IMG/VR virus record: IMGVR_UViG_3300031758_006345
Span: 1 to 34,492 of that record
Reading direction: 5' to 3' (one strand)
Length of the DNA: 34,492 nucleotides
Origin: a virus
Shown: piece after piece, positions 1-8,969 of the stretch
Layout: each line of letters starts with the position of its first letter
How positions within the stretch are numbered: the first letter of the stretch is position 1
Translations under genes and position numbers: made by a program
Notes under the pieces: model-generated
The model's input: only the letters and a program-made list of their open reading frames with translations
The model's database searches: none
Told to the model about the DNA's origin: nothing

Positions 1-1
1 C

Positions 2-2038
2 CCAGCAAACAAAGAAATAGTTAACGTTACAAGTTTTGGATTTAATGGACAAAATTTATTAGATTTAGATTATTTCGTAGGCGACGGAAGTACTATAGAA
101 TTTATTACGAACGCTCCATGGGATCAAGCACAGTCATCATTAGTAACAGTTTCCGGCGAAGTAGTGAATTATATTTTATTTAGGACTGATAACAGTTATG
201 ACAGTCTTAATAGAGTTGGTATAAGATTCGGTTCTCCACCAGGAGAGGGAGACGTTGTTCAATACCTAATTTCTTCTTCTGAAGATAGGACTTATAGCAT
301 TGTTACTACTGAAACATTGACAGCGGATGGCAGTACATCCGTATATCCTTTAACTGTCACAATAGGTAATAAACTACCATTTGAAGCTAATGTTATTGTT
401 AGAAAAGATAATCAAATATTACAAGGCCCAGATAATTTATATTATACTCTTAGTAATAATGTGTTGACATATTCTATCCCTTCTTATAAATTCTCTTCTG
501 GTATTACAACAAATGATGATATTGTTGTATATTTGAGTGGAAGAAAATTACAAATCATGGTAGATTATACTATTGATCTGTTGTTAGGATCAGTATCAAT
601 CACATCTGAAAATTATGTTAATCAAGCAGATTTAATTATTTCAATAATTACTAATTCTGAATATTTTATTGATAACGGGAATATAGAATTTGTATCAACA
701 CCGTTGATTGGTGATGTTTATAAAATTACTTCAATGTTTAATCATGATGTTTTAGATATTAAAACAACTGATTATGAAATTAAATCTACAATATCATTAA
801 CTGCGGACTCTTTCGAATACCTATCTTATAATTTGACTAAGGGCGGTAGAATAAAATTAGACAGGGAAGTTATCGATGACAGCTATGTTTGGGTAATAAA
901 AAATAAAACCTTACTTACACATAGTATTGATTACAAACTTTTAGGTAATAAAAGAGAAATAAAGTTGACAGATAAGCCTGCGGTAAATGATGTGTTTGTA
1001 GTTATGACATATTCAAATAATATTGTAAAATCTAATTTAAGCTATATGCAGTTCAAAGACATGCTTAATAGAGATCATTACAAGAGAATGTCGAAGAACA
1101 GACAAACGGTATTATTTAAAGATTTGAAATACTCTGATAAGGTAATTTACGTAGAAAACCCTGAAGTTTTATCAGAACCAAATAGATTAAAAAATATTCC
1201 TGGCGCCATATATTTGAACGGTGAAAGAATTGAATATTTTGTTAAAGATGGTAATGAACTTAGACAATTAAGAAGAGGCACATTAGGTACAGGAATACCA
1301 CAAGTCCATGTATCTGGTCTGACTTTACTTGATATTGGCGTGTCGGAAACCATGCCTTATAAAGATGACTTCATTATCGATACTAACTTTTATGATGGTA
1401 GTACAAATGTAATACCGTTACAATACGTTCCAACACTATTAGATAGCAGTCTTACAGATGAAGATTGGACTAGAACTGATATACCAAGCACTTACGGACA
1501 ATGCGATGAGATTGAAGTTTTTGTTGGCGGGTACAACTTAAGGGGTGCCTGGGAAACAGATACTGAATATAGTGTGGGTGAAATAATTTTGTATGGCACT
1601 TATACATATCGCTGTATAGCTGATCATAGGAGTGGATCATTTATAGATGATAGAAATAAGTGGGAATTTTTTGTAGGCAATCAACGATTGAAGAAACACC
1701 CATATAAAGTACATAACTCTGAAATACACTATGAAAGTCCTGAAGGTGATGTAGAGTTTGAAGCAGATTTTTCAGTCAATGGTACAACAGCCGCTGTTAG
1801 ATTAACCAACAGTTTATCAACAGGAACAAAAATAATAACTATTAAAAAGATTGGCAAGATTTGGAATGATCCTGGTAGTGACCTAGCAAACTCTAACAAT
1901 GCTATTGTTAACTTCTTATTTGCTGAAGAAGGAGCAACACCGATCACAAAGAAATCTAATTTAAATTTAATTGATACAAGTTTTGATAACGAATCGCTGA
2001 CTTTTGACTCAGGTGATTTAACATTTGATAAAGGATAA
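2..2038 (+). CDS. Large virion structural protein, 5' end cut by window edge
   Basis: The frame is open from base 2, so the gene begins left of the window. The GTG at 164 lies inside this frame and should not be taken as the start. About 679 residues are visible. They contain several degenerate beta-rich modules of the form 'V.V..NG..L....DY...G..I.L....A..D.V.V', for example around 500-620 and 840-1020, typical of long phage baseplate, fibre or neck proteins. Near 1543-1671 there is a stretch resembling a CBM5/12 chitin-binding-type domain (W, TxY, G, Y-x-C, H-x-SG and a final W). The C terminus repeats a short SLTFD/DLTFD motif. It is followed after 5 nt by another fibre-type gene, so it belongs to the late structural operon. 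A virion role is likely; the exact position in the particle is unknown. Confidence 0.7.
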   Translation, partial: PANKEIVNVTSFGFNGQNLLDLDYFVGDGSTIEFITNAPWDQAQSSLVTVSGEVVNYILFRTDNSYDSLNRVGIRFGSPPGEGDVVQYLISSSEDRTYSIVTTETLTADGSTSVYPLTVTIGNKLPFEANVIVRKDNQILQGPDNLYYTLSNNVLTYSIPSYKFSSGITTNDDIVVYLSGRKLQIMVDYTIDLLLGSVSITSENYVNQADLIISIITNSEYFIDNGNIEFVSTPLIGDVYKITSMFNHDVLDIKTTDYEIKSTISLTADSFEYLSYNLTKGGRIKLDREVIDDSYVWVIKNKTLLTHSIDYKLLGNKREIKLTDKPAVNDVFVVMTYSNNIVKSNLSYMQFKDMLNRDHYKRMSKNRQTVLFKDLKYSDKVIYVENPEVLSEPNRLKNIPGAIYLNGERIEYFVKDGNELRQLRRGTLGTGIPQVHVSGLTLLDIGVSETMPYKDDFIIDTNFYDGSTNVIPLQYVPTLLDSSLTDEDWTRTDIPSTYGQCDEIEVFVGGYNLRGAWETDTEYSVGEIILYGTYTYRCIADHRSGSFIDDRNKWEFFVGNQRLKKHPYKVHNSEIHYESPEGDVEFEADFSVNGTTAAVRLTNSLSTGTKIITIKKIGKIWNDPGSDLANSNNAIVNFLFAEEGATPITKKSNLNLIDTSFDNESLTFDSGDLTFDKG

Positions 2039-2043
2039 GAAAA

Positions 2044-3492
2044 ATGGCAATACAAATTATTAATGTTGGCCAAATACCTAATGATGGTACCGGCGATTCG
2101 CTGAGATCAGCAGGTAACAAAATTAATGACAATTTTACTGAACTATATACGGCCTTAGGTTCAACCAGTGGCCGATTAAGTTTAGTTAGTGGTATTACAG
2201 CAGCTAATGGCGTTGCTGTGGATTCCGAAACTGGTAATGTGACGATCACTGGTGTAATAGCATCGCCGACACGTTTCGGTGTAATTAAAGTCGGTAATAA
2301 TTTAACAATAAGTTCAGAAGGAGTATTATCAGCTAATCCAGGAAACTATACACTCCCTACAGCAAGTGAAACTGTGTTGGGTGGCGTTAAAGTTGGGGCA
2401 AATTTATCCATTAATGGGTCGGGAGTATTATCTGCGGCCCAGTATGTGTTACCTACAGCAACGGTTTCTACTTTAGGTGGAATCAGGGTAGGTGCAAGAT
2501 TAACTATAGATCCTAACGGAATATTAAGTGCCGATGAACCAATAATTCCAGTTGCAACTACTACTGTATTAGGTGGCGTTAAGGTCGATGGAACTAGTAT
2601 AACTATTACAAATCAAGTTATTAGTGTTTCTACAGACTATGTTAAAGGACCTAGTTCGGCAACATCAAATTCTATTGCAAGATACGACAATACTACAGGA
2701 AAACTTATTAAAAATAGTTTAGTCACAGTTAGTGATGTAGGATTAATAACTGCACCGGTTGTTGGAAATATAATTCCTTTCTATTATGCAGATCAAACAG
2801 CCTTTCCAAATGCTTCGACTTATGAAGGGACCCTAGCATTTAGTGATGCTGATAATAGATTATTTTATTCATCTGATGGCAATTGGGTAAGCATTGCAAG
2901 AAGTGATGAAATAAATGTAGATACAAATACAACTTACACTATAAGTGCTGCTGATGGTACTGCTGGCAAGAAAATTATACGGCTAACTGCCGGTGGCAGT
3001 GGTAGTGGAAATGATGATGTTACACTTGTTGCAGGCACAAATGTAACTTTGGATAGAGTCGGTGACGAAATTACTATCAATTCTACAGCTACTGGCGGAT
3101 CCGGAACTGGATTAGGATCAAGAGTTGATGCTCAAGCCACAACTTCAAACATTGCAGCCGGAGCAACAGCAAACATAACAATTACAGGATTCAAAGGTTA
3201 TGTGTTATATAAAGTTTCCACATCTGATGCTGCATGGGTAAGGATTTATTCTAGCAGTTCTGCAAGAACTAGTGACATTAGTAGATCTGAAGGCACAGAT
3301 CCAGCACCCGGATCTGGAGTTATTGCTGAAGTTATCACGACTGGTAGCCAAACAATTTTAATGACACCTGCTGTTTTTGGTTTTAATAATGAAACAGTTC
3401 CCACCACAGATATTCAATTGGCAGTTACAAACAAAGGTGCCATTAGTACAACAATAACAGTTACTCTTACAATTGTACAACTAGAGGATTAA
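2044..3492 (+). CDS. Tail-fibre-like structural protein with LGGVKVG repeats
   Basis: This is a 482-residue protein. Residues 6-38 (NVGQIPNDGTGDSLRSAGNK, then INDNFTEL) match an N-terminal motif common in fibre and structural proteins of T4-like cyanophages and pelagiphages. Residues 77-194 carry four units of about 33 residues, each with a G-G-V-K-V-G-type turn followed by 'L.I...G.LSA', which suggests a repetitive beta-structured shaft. The C-terminal ~125 residues form a separate Ser/Thr/Gly-rich domain, including the segment RTSDISRSEGTDPAPGSGV, likely a receptor-facing or trimerising tip. The start at 2044 follows the previous stop after 5 nt, and the next gene begins 4 nt after its stop. 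The fibre assignment comes from composition and motifs; the receptor is unknown. Confidence 0.65.
   Translation: MAIQIINVGQIPNDGTGDSLRSAGNKINDNFTELYTALGSTSGRLSLVSGITAANGVAVDSETGNVTITGVIASPTRFGVIKVGNNLTISSEGVLSANPGNYTLPTASETVLGGVKVGANLSINGSGVLSAAQYVLPTATVSTLGGIRVGARLTIDPNGILSADEPIIPVATTTVLGGVKVDGTSITITNQVISVSTDYVKGPSSATSNSIARYDNTTGKLIKNSLVTVSDVGLITAPVVGNIIPFYYADQTAFPNASTYEGTLAFSDADNRLFYSSDGNWVSIARSDEINVDTNTTYTISAADGTAGKKIIRLTAGGSGSGNDDVTLVAGTNVTLDRVGDEITINSTATGGSGTGLGSRVDAQATTSNIAAGATANITITGFKGYVLYKVSTSDAAWVRIYSSSSARTSDISRSEGTDPAPGSGVIAEVITTGSQTILMTPAVFGFNNETVPTTDIQLAVTNKGAISTTITVTLTIVQLED
2272..2625 (+). repeat. Four in-frame ~33-codon repeats in the fibre gene
   Basis: Four imperfect units start at residues 77, 111, 143 and 175 of the fibre protein, 32-34 codons apart. 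Each begins (R/V/T)(F/L)G(V/G)(I/V)(K/R)V and ends in a G(V/I)LSA-type strand; the last unit is divergent. The DNA has drifted, so this is a protein-level repeat and not a recent tandem duplication. Confidence 0.7.
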
Positions 3493-3496
3493 TAAT

Positions 3497-6175
3497 ATGT
3501 CAATGATCGATTATGTAGGTGTAAAAAGATATATTGTGACACTCCATGATTTTGAGATGATGGAAAGTTTGCATAACGATCTCGAAACTGATGGCATCGC
3601 GCCTCCTGGAACTGACATACTTAGAGCAGTTATCTGTGTAAACAAACGCCCAGTCAGTAGAAATTCTGAATTTATGCTTACAGCATGGGAGGTTGAAGAG
3701 TTAAAAAAAGATACTAGAGTAAAAAATATCGAACTAATTCCCAGCGAATTAGGAATTTCTGCAGGTGAATTTTCAATATCACAAACAAGCACTAACTGGA
3801 ATAAAAGTGGAAGTAGTGCCACAGACATGAACAATTGGGGCTTGTTACGATGCGTTGAGGGATCTCAAAGAGCCAATTGGGGAGGACTAGGATTTGATGG
3901 AACTGGAACTGGTAATCCAATTGCATCTGGAACAATAAAACTTGCTCAAACAGGAAAAAATGTTGATGTAGTCATCATTGATGGAAATGGCATTACCTTT
4001 AATCATCCAGAATATGCAGTAAATTCAAATGGAACTGGTGGCTCTAGGGCAGTGCAATACAATTGGCTTCAACACGATCCTGTGGTTAGGGGTCTGCCAC
4101 CAGGAAATTACGTTTATTCTACTAGTGACCATGCTACACACGTTGCTGGAACAGTGGCAGGTAATACTCAAGGCTGGGCAAGAGCAGCTAATATATACAA
4201 CATTTACTATTATGCTGGTGATGAAGGAAATGCACTTTTTCCCTATGTTATGGACTATGTAAGAGAATTTCATAGAACTAAGACAGTGAACCCGGCTACT
4301 GGTAGAAAAAATCCAACTATTTGTAACAACAGTTGGGGCATGAGTATTTTTCCTGGAGAATGGAGTTTTGCCGATATAACTGCTGTGACGTATCGAGGAA
4401 CTAGATATGAAGCTCCTGGTGGAACTACAAATTATACAGGGCTATCTGGAGTATATAGTTCTAATTCTTTACTGTCTTTTTTCACTAATGATCCTGAAAA
4501 TATATCTCAAAGAATCATTACAACTGGTTCACAAGCAGGAACACCTAACACAGTTACATTTAATTCAATTCCTGGGACTTGGGTACAAGAAGGTGCCCAA
4601 TGCTATTTTAATTCTTTTGTCCAGCCGAACACAACTTATCAACTAACATTTTCTATAACACAACCAGTTAGTTTCGAAATTTTAAGCAATGTGGCTGTGG
4701 GTTCAACAACTGGGCCAATAATTTTGACTTCTGAAGTAACAATAACAGATCCCAACAGTGTTGTTACAACATATACGGATACAATTTCTGGAAGTCAAAT
4801 TGAAACGCTCATTGAAGAAACAGTATCATTGACGGTTACTGGACAATACACAGTCACTTATACTACAACAGTGGATTTGCAATCGTCAACTGATCCAGTT
4901 TTTGCATCGCTAATGAGTTTGATTAGCAAATCTACAGGCGGAAACGCCAGCGCCACAGTTGAGAGTTTAATTGGTGCATCCATCGGAACTACTTCTGGAT
5001 TAACGTCCTCGACAACACCTTCATCAGGTTCAAATGACGATGGATTCTGGCAAATAAATTTACCATTCAATGTTACATACTTGTCTGTGGATTATACAGC
5101 AGTTTATGTGGGCACTAATACATATTTGACTTTTGGTTCGGGTTCTGCAAATTATTCAGGATTATCAGCGTCTAATCCCCCGTTACCGAAGATTATGATT
5201 AGCTCTGCTGACAATTCTGTTCAAAGAATATATCATGGAGTTGAAGGCATCGCACCAAATAGAACTTATAGAGTGATAGTAGAAGGAAATGCAAATACAA
5301 GTGGGACATTAGGTAGCCCAAACATGCGATATCAATATACATTTTATGAAGCATATCCTGCAAGGATTGACATTAGCATTGCACAAAATAATAGAAAAAC
5401 AATTGTAGGTGGTGGGTTTAGTTCAAATCAACTCAATCAATGGGGGTTCATAGCTAATCAAAGAATACCAGTTCGTGTAGGTCCGTTAGATGCAGATTTA
5501 GAAGATGCTATTGATGAAGGAATACTTTTTGTTGGAGCCGCAGGGAACGGCCGATGGAAACACGATATACCGGGCGGCCCAGATTGGGATAATACTTTTG
5601 AAATGGCTATTCGGTATCCAGGTAGTGTAGCTCAACCTTATTATTACATGAGAGGAACAAGCCCCACAGCTAATGATGATACGGTTAATGGTGACTATGA
5701 TATTCCTAATATCTGTGTTGGTGCTGTTGATTCTATTCAACTAGATCAAAAAGTAACGTTTAGTGATTGTGGTCCTGGTGTTGATATTTTTGCTCCAGGA
5801 ACACATATTTTAAGCGCAGTTCCTTCAGGCGGAGCTCCTGACCCCAGGAATTCTTCCTTTAGAATTAATAAAAATTCTGGAACTAGCATGGCAAGTCCAC
5901 AAGTTTGTGGAGTATTAGCATGTGCCTTGGAAACATACCCAACAATGAGGCAAGAACAAGCTAAACATTATATTTTAGGATATTCAAAGACTGGGCAACT
6001 TACTACTACAAACGGCGGCCCCACTGATGGACGAGACTTGCAAGGAGCACCAAACAAGTATCTGTATTATTATGTTGAAAGAAGATTTGAGGGAAATGTA
6101 TTTCCTAAAATAAATGTAAGTTCGAGGCCATCATCTGGTGCTGTGTTCCCTAGAACACGCATTAGACGTTCTTGA
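3497..6175 (+). CDS. Subtilisin-like serine protease (S8) with large central insertion
   Basis: An 892-residue protein with all the catalytic elements of the subtilisin (peptidase S8) family. These are Asp162 in VVIIDGNG, His212 in DHATHVAGT, the oxyanion Asn684 in VGAAGN, and Ser797 in NSGTSMASPQVCG. Residues 1-95 could be a propeptide-like domain. About 370 residues between the DHATHVAG and GAAGN blocks are inserted relative to a minimal subtilisin. They include a Ser/Thr-rich stretch and a beta-rich domain (about residues 510-650, 'DDGFWQINLPFNVTYLSVDY'). No obvious signal peptide is present, and the gene sits inside the fibre cluster, so a virion-bound protease is more likely than a secreted one. 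It could act in virion maturation or on host surface proteins; the sequence does not decide. Confidence 0.85.
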   Translation: MSMIDYVGVKRYIVTLHDFEMMESLHNDLETDGIAPPGTDILRAVICVNKRPVSRNSEFMLTAWEVEELKKDTRVKNIELIPSELGISAGEFSISQTSTNWNKSGSSATDMNNWGLLRCVEGSQRANWGGLGFDGTGTGNPIASGTIKLAQTGKNVDVVIIDGNGITFNHPEYAVNSNGTGGSRAVQYNWLQHDPVVRGLPPGNYVYSTSDHATHVAGTVAGNTQGWARAANIYNIYYYAGDEGNALFPYVMDYVREFHRTKTVNPATGRKNPTICNNSWGMSIFPGEWSFADITAVTYRGTRYEAPGGTTNYTGLSGVYSSNSLLSFFTNDPENISQRIITTGSQAGTPNTVTFNSIPGTWVQEGAQCYFNSFVQPNTTYQLTFSITQPVSFEILSNVAVGSTTGPIILTSEVTITDPNSVVTTYTDTISGSQIETLIEETVSLTVTGQYTVTYTTTVDLQSSTDPVFASLMSLISKSTGGNASATVESLIGASIGTTSGLTSSTTPSSGSNDDGFWQINLPFNVTYLSVDYTAVYVGTNTYLTFGSGSANYSGLSASNPPLPKIMISSADNSVQRIYHGVEGIAPNRTYRVIVEGNANTSGTLGSPNMRYQYTFYEAYPARIDISIAQNNRKTIVGGGFSSNQLNQWGFIANQRIPVRVGPLDADLEDAIDEGILFVGAAGNGRWKHDIPGGPDWDNTFEMAIRYPGSVAQPYYYMRGTSPTANDDTVNGDYDIPNICVGAVDSIQLDQKVTFSDCGPGVDIFAPGTHILSAVPSGGAPDPRNSSFRINKNSGTSMASPQVCGVLACALETYPTMRQEQAKHYILGYSKTGQLTTTNGGPTDGRDLQGAPNKYLYYYVERRFEGNVFPKINVSSRPSSGAVFPRTRIRRS

Positions 6176-6244
6176 AAAACCATTCAAATCATAAAACTAA
6201 CACATTATGAAAGCAGATAAATAATAAAATAATGCGAGATAACC
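6176..6244 (+). other. 69-nt leader before a virion gene
   Basis: This is one of the few non-coding gaps in the structural block. It is very AT-rich and holds the GATAAATA motif at 6216-6223. I see no tRNA and no clear hairpin. Confidence 0.5.
6216..6223 (+). promoter_or_regulatory. T4-type late promoter-like motif GATAAATA
   Basis: The motif resembles the T4 late promoter TATAAATA and ends 21 nt before the start codon at 6245. Similar motifs sit at nearly the same distance before the genes at 10282 and 11786. Late-promoter function is inferred from the motif and its spacing only. Confidence 0.45.
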
Positions 6245-6853
6245 ATGCAAAATAGAGATTTAACCGGAATACATGTAGAAGGGCATATAAAAATTTGGGA
6301 TCCCGAGTCCCAGAAAATATATGTTAATAAACGAAATGCAATTCATTATGAAAATATGAGTATAGCTCTTGCCGAAAGTATTTCAAATTCTGGTCAAGGG
6401 TTTATATATGAGATGGCATTTGGTAATGGAGGAACAGCGGTCGATCCTACAGGTATCATCACGTACCTTACACCAAACAGCACTGGTATTAATGCCAGTC
6501 TTTATAATGAACGTTATGCCAAAGTTGTTGATGACAGATCAATATCAAACGTAGACCCAACTAGGAATTTTATCGAATCTAGGCACGTAACTGGCACTAA
6601 CTATACAGATGTTTTCATTACATGTCTTTTAGATTATGGCGATGCTGCAGGGCAACAAGCATTTGATAATTCAAATAGCAATGAAGGAAATTTTGTTTTT
6701 GATGAGTTGGGTCTTAAATCTTATAGTTCTTCAGGAAACAGTAAATTATTAACTCATGTAATTTTTCACCCAGTGCAAAAATCTTTGAATAGATTAATTC
6801 AAATAGACTATACAGTTAGAATACAGAGTTTAACTGGATTGAACGGAGCATAA
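6245..6853 (+). CDS. Conserved-type phage virion protein, function unknown
   Basis: A 202-residue protein with no signal peptide or membrane segment. The N-terminal part (HVEGHIKIWDPESQKIYVNK) and the Gly-rich 'MAFGNGG' segment are reminiscent of small structural proteins that accompany fibre genes in marine T4-like phages, but I recognise no enzymatic motif. It has its own leader with a late-promoter-like motif, and its stop lies 1 nt before the next fibre gene, so it is probably co-expressed with the fibres. An adaptor or baseplate role is a guess from context. Confidence 0.6.
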   Translation: MQNRDLTGIHVEGHIKIWDPESQKIYVNKRNAIHYENMSIALAESISNSGQGFIYEMAFGNGGTAVDPTGIITYLTPNSTGINASLYNERYAKVVDDRSISNVDPTRNFIESRHVTGTNYTDVFITCLLDYGDAAGQQAFDNSNSNEGNFVFDELGLKSYSSSGNSKLLTHVIFHPVQKSLNRLIQIDYTVRIQSLTGLNGA

Positions 6854-6854
6854 T

Positions 6855-8969
6855 ATGAGTTATCAAGTTAAGTTTAGCGACACAACAAAAACGCCAATAA
6901 CAGTTAACGATCAGACTCTTAATCAAGATAGAAGTGTTGCATTTATTGGAAAAAATTATGCTGGATACAGTCAAGCGATTGCTGAAAATTTTTTACATCT
7001 TTTAGAAAATTTCGCAAAAAGTACTGAACCGACAAATCCAGTAACTGGACAACTGTGGTATGATACTACTGTAGGTGAAAATAATCAGTTAAAATTGTTT
7101 GATGGTTCAAGATGGGTAGCAGCAGGTAACGTTAAAAAAGCAACAACATCACCAGTAACATCTGTAATTGGTGATCTATGGGTTGATACAGATAATCAAC
7201 AACTTTTTCTTTACAACGGATCTACATGGGTACTAGTTGGTCCACAATATAGTACAGGTCAAAGGACAGGTGCAGAAGTAGAATTAATATCTGACACGTT
7301 AGGTAATGAAGTTAGACCGGTTGTAACCTTGTTTGTAAAGGATGAAAGAGTAGCAATAATCAGTGAAAGACAGTTCACACCGAAATCAGCAATAGAGGGA
7401 TTTACTACACTAAAACAGGGTATTAATTTATCATCTAAAAACTTTAACAGTACAACGTTAGGTAATAAATTTTGGGGTGTTGCTGAAAAAGCAGATGCGC
7501 TAGTAATAGGGTCTTCTACAGTTGCAGCATCAAACTTTCTAAGATCAGATCAACCAAGCGTAACTAATTTTGGTCTAAGTGTTAGAAACAATGCCGGTAT
7601 CAATATCGGAGGAGACTCTTCGTTAAGTATAGCTATTGATAGTAATTCGGCTTTGATCTTTAATAAAATTTCTGGATCAAGTATAGATTTTAAACTCAAA
7701 TCTTCATCTGGTACTCCAACAGTATTAAGAATTGACAGCAGTCAAAAAGTAGGAATTAATAAAACAAACCCCGATGAAAGTTTAGATGTAGTTGGAAATA
7801 TAAAAACAAACGGAAAACTTATTGTAGCCAATACTGAAAACTCTACCGGAATAAACACCGGATCAATAATGACTACTGGTGGTGCAAGTATTAATAAAAG
7901 ATTATTTGTTGGTGAAAATTTAGAAGTCGATGGGAATTCAAACCTTAAAACAATTTTACCAAAAACTGATAACTCTTTTAATTTAGGATCAGCCGCAGTT
8001 AGGTGGAATAACATTTTTGCTAATAGGGTCGGGCAACCAGAAAGCGAACTAGCAGGAAAACCTGCTACAACATTTTTTGGCAATTTCAATGGATTTTTAA
8101 CTGGTAATATTTCTGGAACTGCTTCGGGACTAACATCGACTACAGTGTTTAGTCTTGGTGATCGGGTTGATTCGTTTGGTTCTGTATTACAAGCAAGTGA
8201 TATTGTTAGTACAGGGGTTAATTTTAATGGATCAACATCGACCAACACTGTGACATTAACTGGAATTATTAGTCCGTCATTTATAACAAATAAGCCACAA
8301 GCGACAGATTCTCAGGCAAGTGATGAATTTTTAACAAGTCGAGCTGGAGTTTTAAGCAGAGTAAGTAAAGCAACTATTCTTAGAAATGTTCCTTTAGTAC
8401 CTACTGGGGCAATTTTCCCCTTTGCCGGTGCAGTAGTTCCTATCGGATATTTGCTTTGCGATGGTAGTGAGCAACTTATTGCCTCATACCCGGAATTATT
8501 CGCAGTCATTGAGTACAGATATAAACCATTGAGTCTCTTAACAGGAGTTGCCACTTTCGGATTACCGGATTTGAGAGGAAGATTTCCTCTTGGTAAAGAT
8601 AACATGTCGAATTCGGGCGCAACCCCAGGACCTAATAGGGTTCCAGATGTTGCAGCTGATGAATTGGGCGGTGTAGGTGGTGTTGCAGAAATACAATTGA
8701 CACGTAATAATTTGCCACAACACGTACATGATTTAAAAGGAAATGCAGGAAGCCAATTTTATGCGTTTAAACCAGCGACAGGCACACCTCCGGATACGAA
8801 CGCAGAAGGTTCAAATGGCCTCACTGCAACTGGACAAGGCCAACTTATGGTAGACAGTGGTGGCATATTCATGGACGACTTGCCATCAAGTTCCTTAGCA
8901 GTGCCTTTTTCTATCACAAATAATTATCAAACAATTAATTATATCATATTTACAGGTAGGATAGCTTAA
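6855..8969 (+). CDS. Tail-fibre protein with phage tail collar domain
   Basis: A 704-residue fibre protein. Residues 1-250 form the module shared with the next two fibre genes: 'FIGKNYAGY', 'ENFLHLLENFA', 'GQLWYDTT', then a second 'GDLWVDT' and 'YNGSTWVLVGPQ'. The middle has typical fibre motifs (NKTNPDESLDVVGNI; FNLGSAAVRWNNIF). Residues about 515-600 match the phage tail collar domain found in T4 gp12-type short tail fibres: GAIFPFAG, then GYLLCDGS, then LPDLRGRFPLG. The C terminus contains a His-rich 'NLPQHVHDLKG' segment like those in collar fibres, where His residues can bind metal. Its stop overlaps the next start (TAATG). It is likely a receptor-binding short fibre; the receptor is unknown. 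Confidence 0.8.
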   Translation: MSYQVKFSDTTKTPITVNDQTLNQDRSVAFIGKNYAGYSQAIAENFLHLLENFAKSTEPTNPVTGQLWYDTTVGENNQLKLFDGSRWVAAGNVKKATTSPVTSVIGDLWVDTDNQQLFLYNGSTWVLVGPQYSTGQRTGAEVELISDTLGNEVRPVVTLFVKDERVAIISERQFTPKSAIEGFTTLKQGINLSSKNFNSTTLGNKFWGVAEKADALVIGSSTVAASNFLRSDQPSVTNFGLSVRNNAGINIGGDSSLSIAIDSNSALIFNKISGSSIDFKLKSSSGTPTVLRIDSSQKVGINKTNPDESLDVVGNIKTNGKLIVANTENSTGINTGSIMTTGGASINKRLFVGENLEVDGNSNLKTILPKTDNSFNLGSAAVRWNNIFANRVGQPESELAGKPATTFFGNFNGFLTGNISGTASGLTSTTVFSLGDRVDSFGSVLQASDIVSTGVNFNGSTSTNTVTLTGIISPSFITNKPQATDSQASDEFLTSRAGVLSRVSKATILRNVPLVPTGAIFPFAGAVVPIGYLLCDGSEQLIASYPELFAVIEYRYKPLSLLTGVATFGLPDLRGRFPLGKDNMSNSGATPGPNRVPDVAADELGGVGGVAEIQLTRNNLPQHVHDLKGNAGSQFYAFKPATGTPPDTNAEGSNGLTATGQGQLMVDSGGIFMDDLPSSSLAVPFSITNNYQTINYIIFTGRIA

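Noticed and set aside
164-166. GTG as start of the first structural gene
   Set aside because: The same frame is open to the left edge and codes for similar beta-rich sequence, so the GTG is internal and the gene is truncated by the window.
7742-8248. 168-codon open frame on the minus strand
   Set aside because: It lies fully inside the collar-fibre gene, is rich in Pro, Val and Leu as expected for a shadow frame, and has no plausible gene context.
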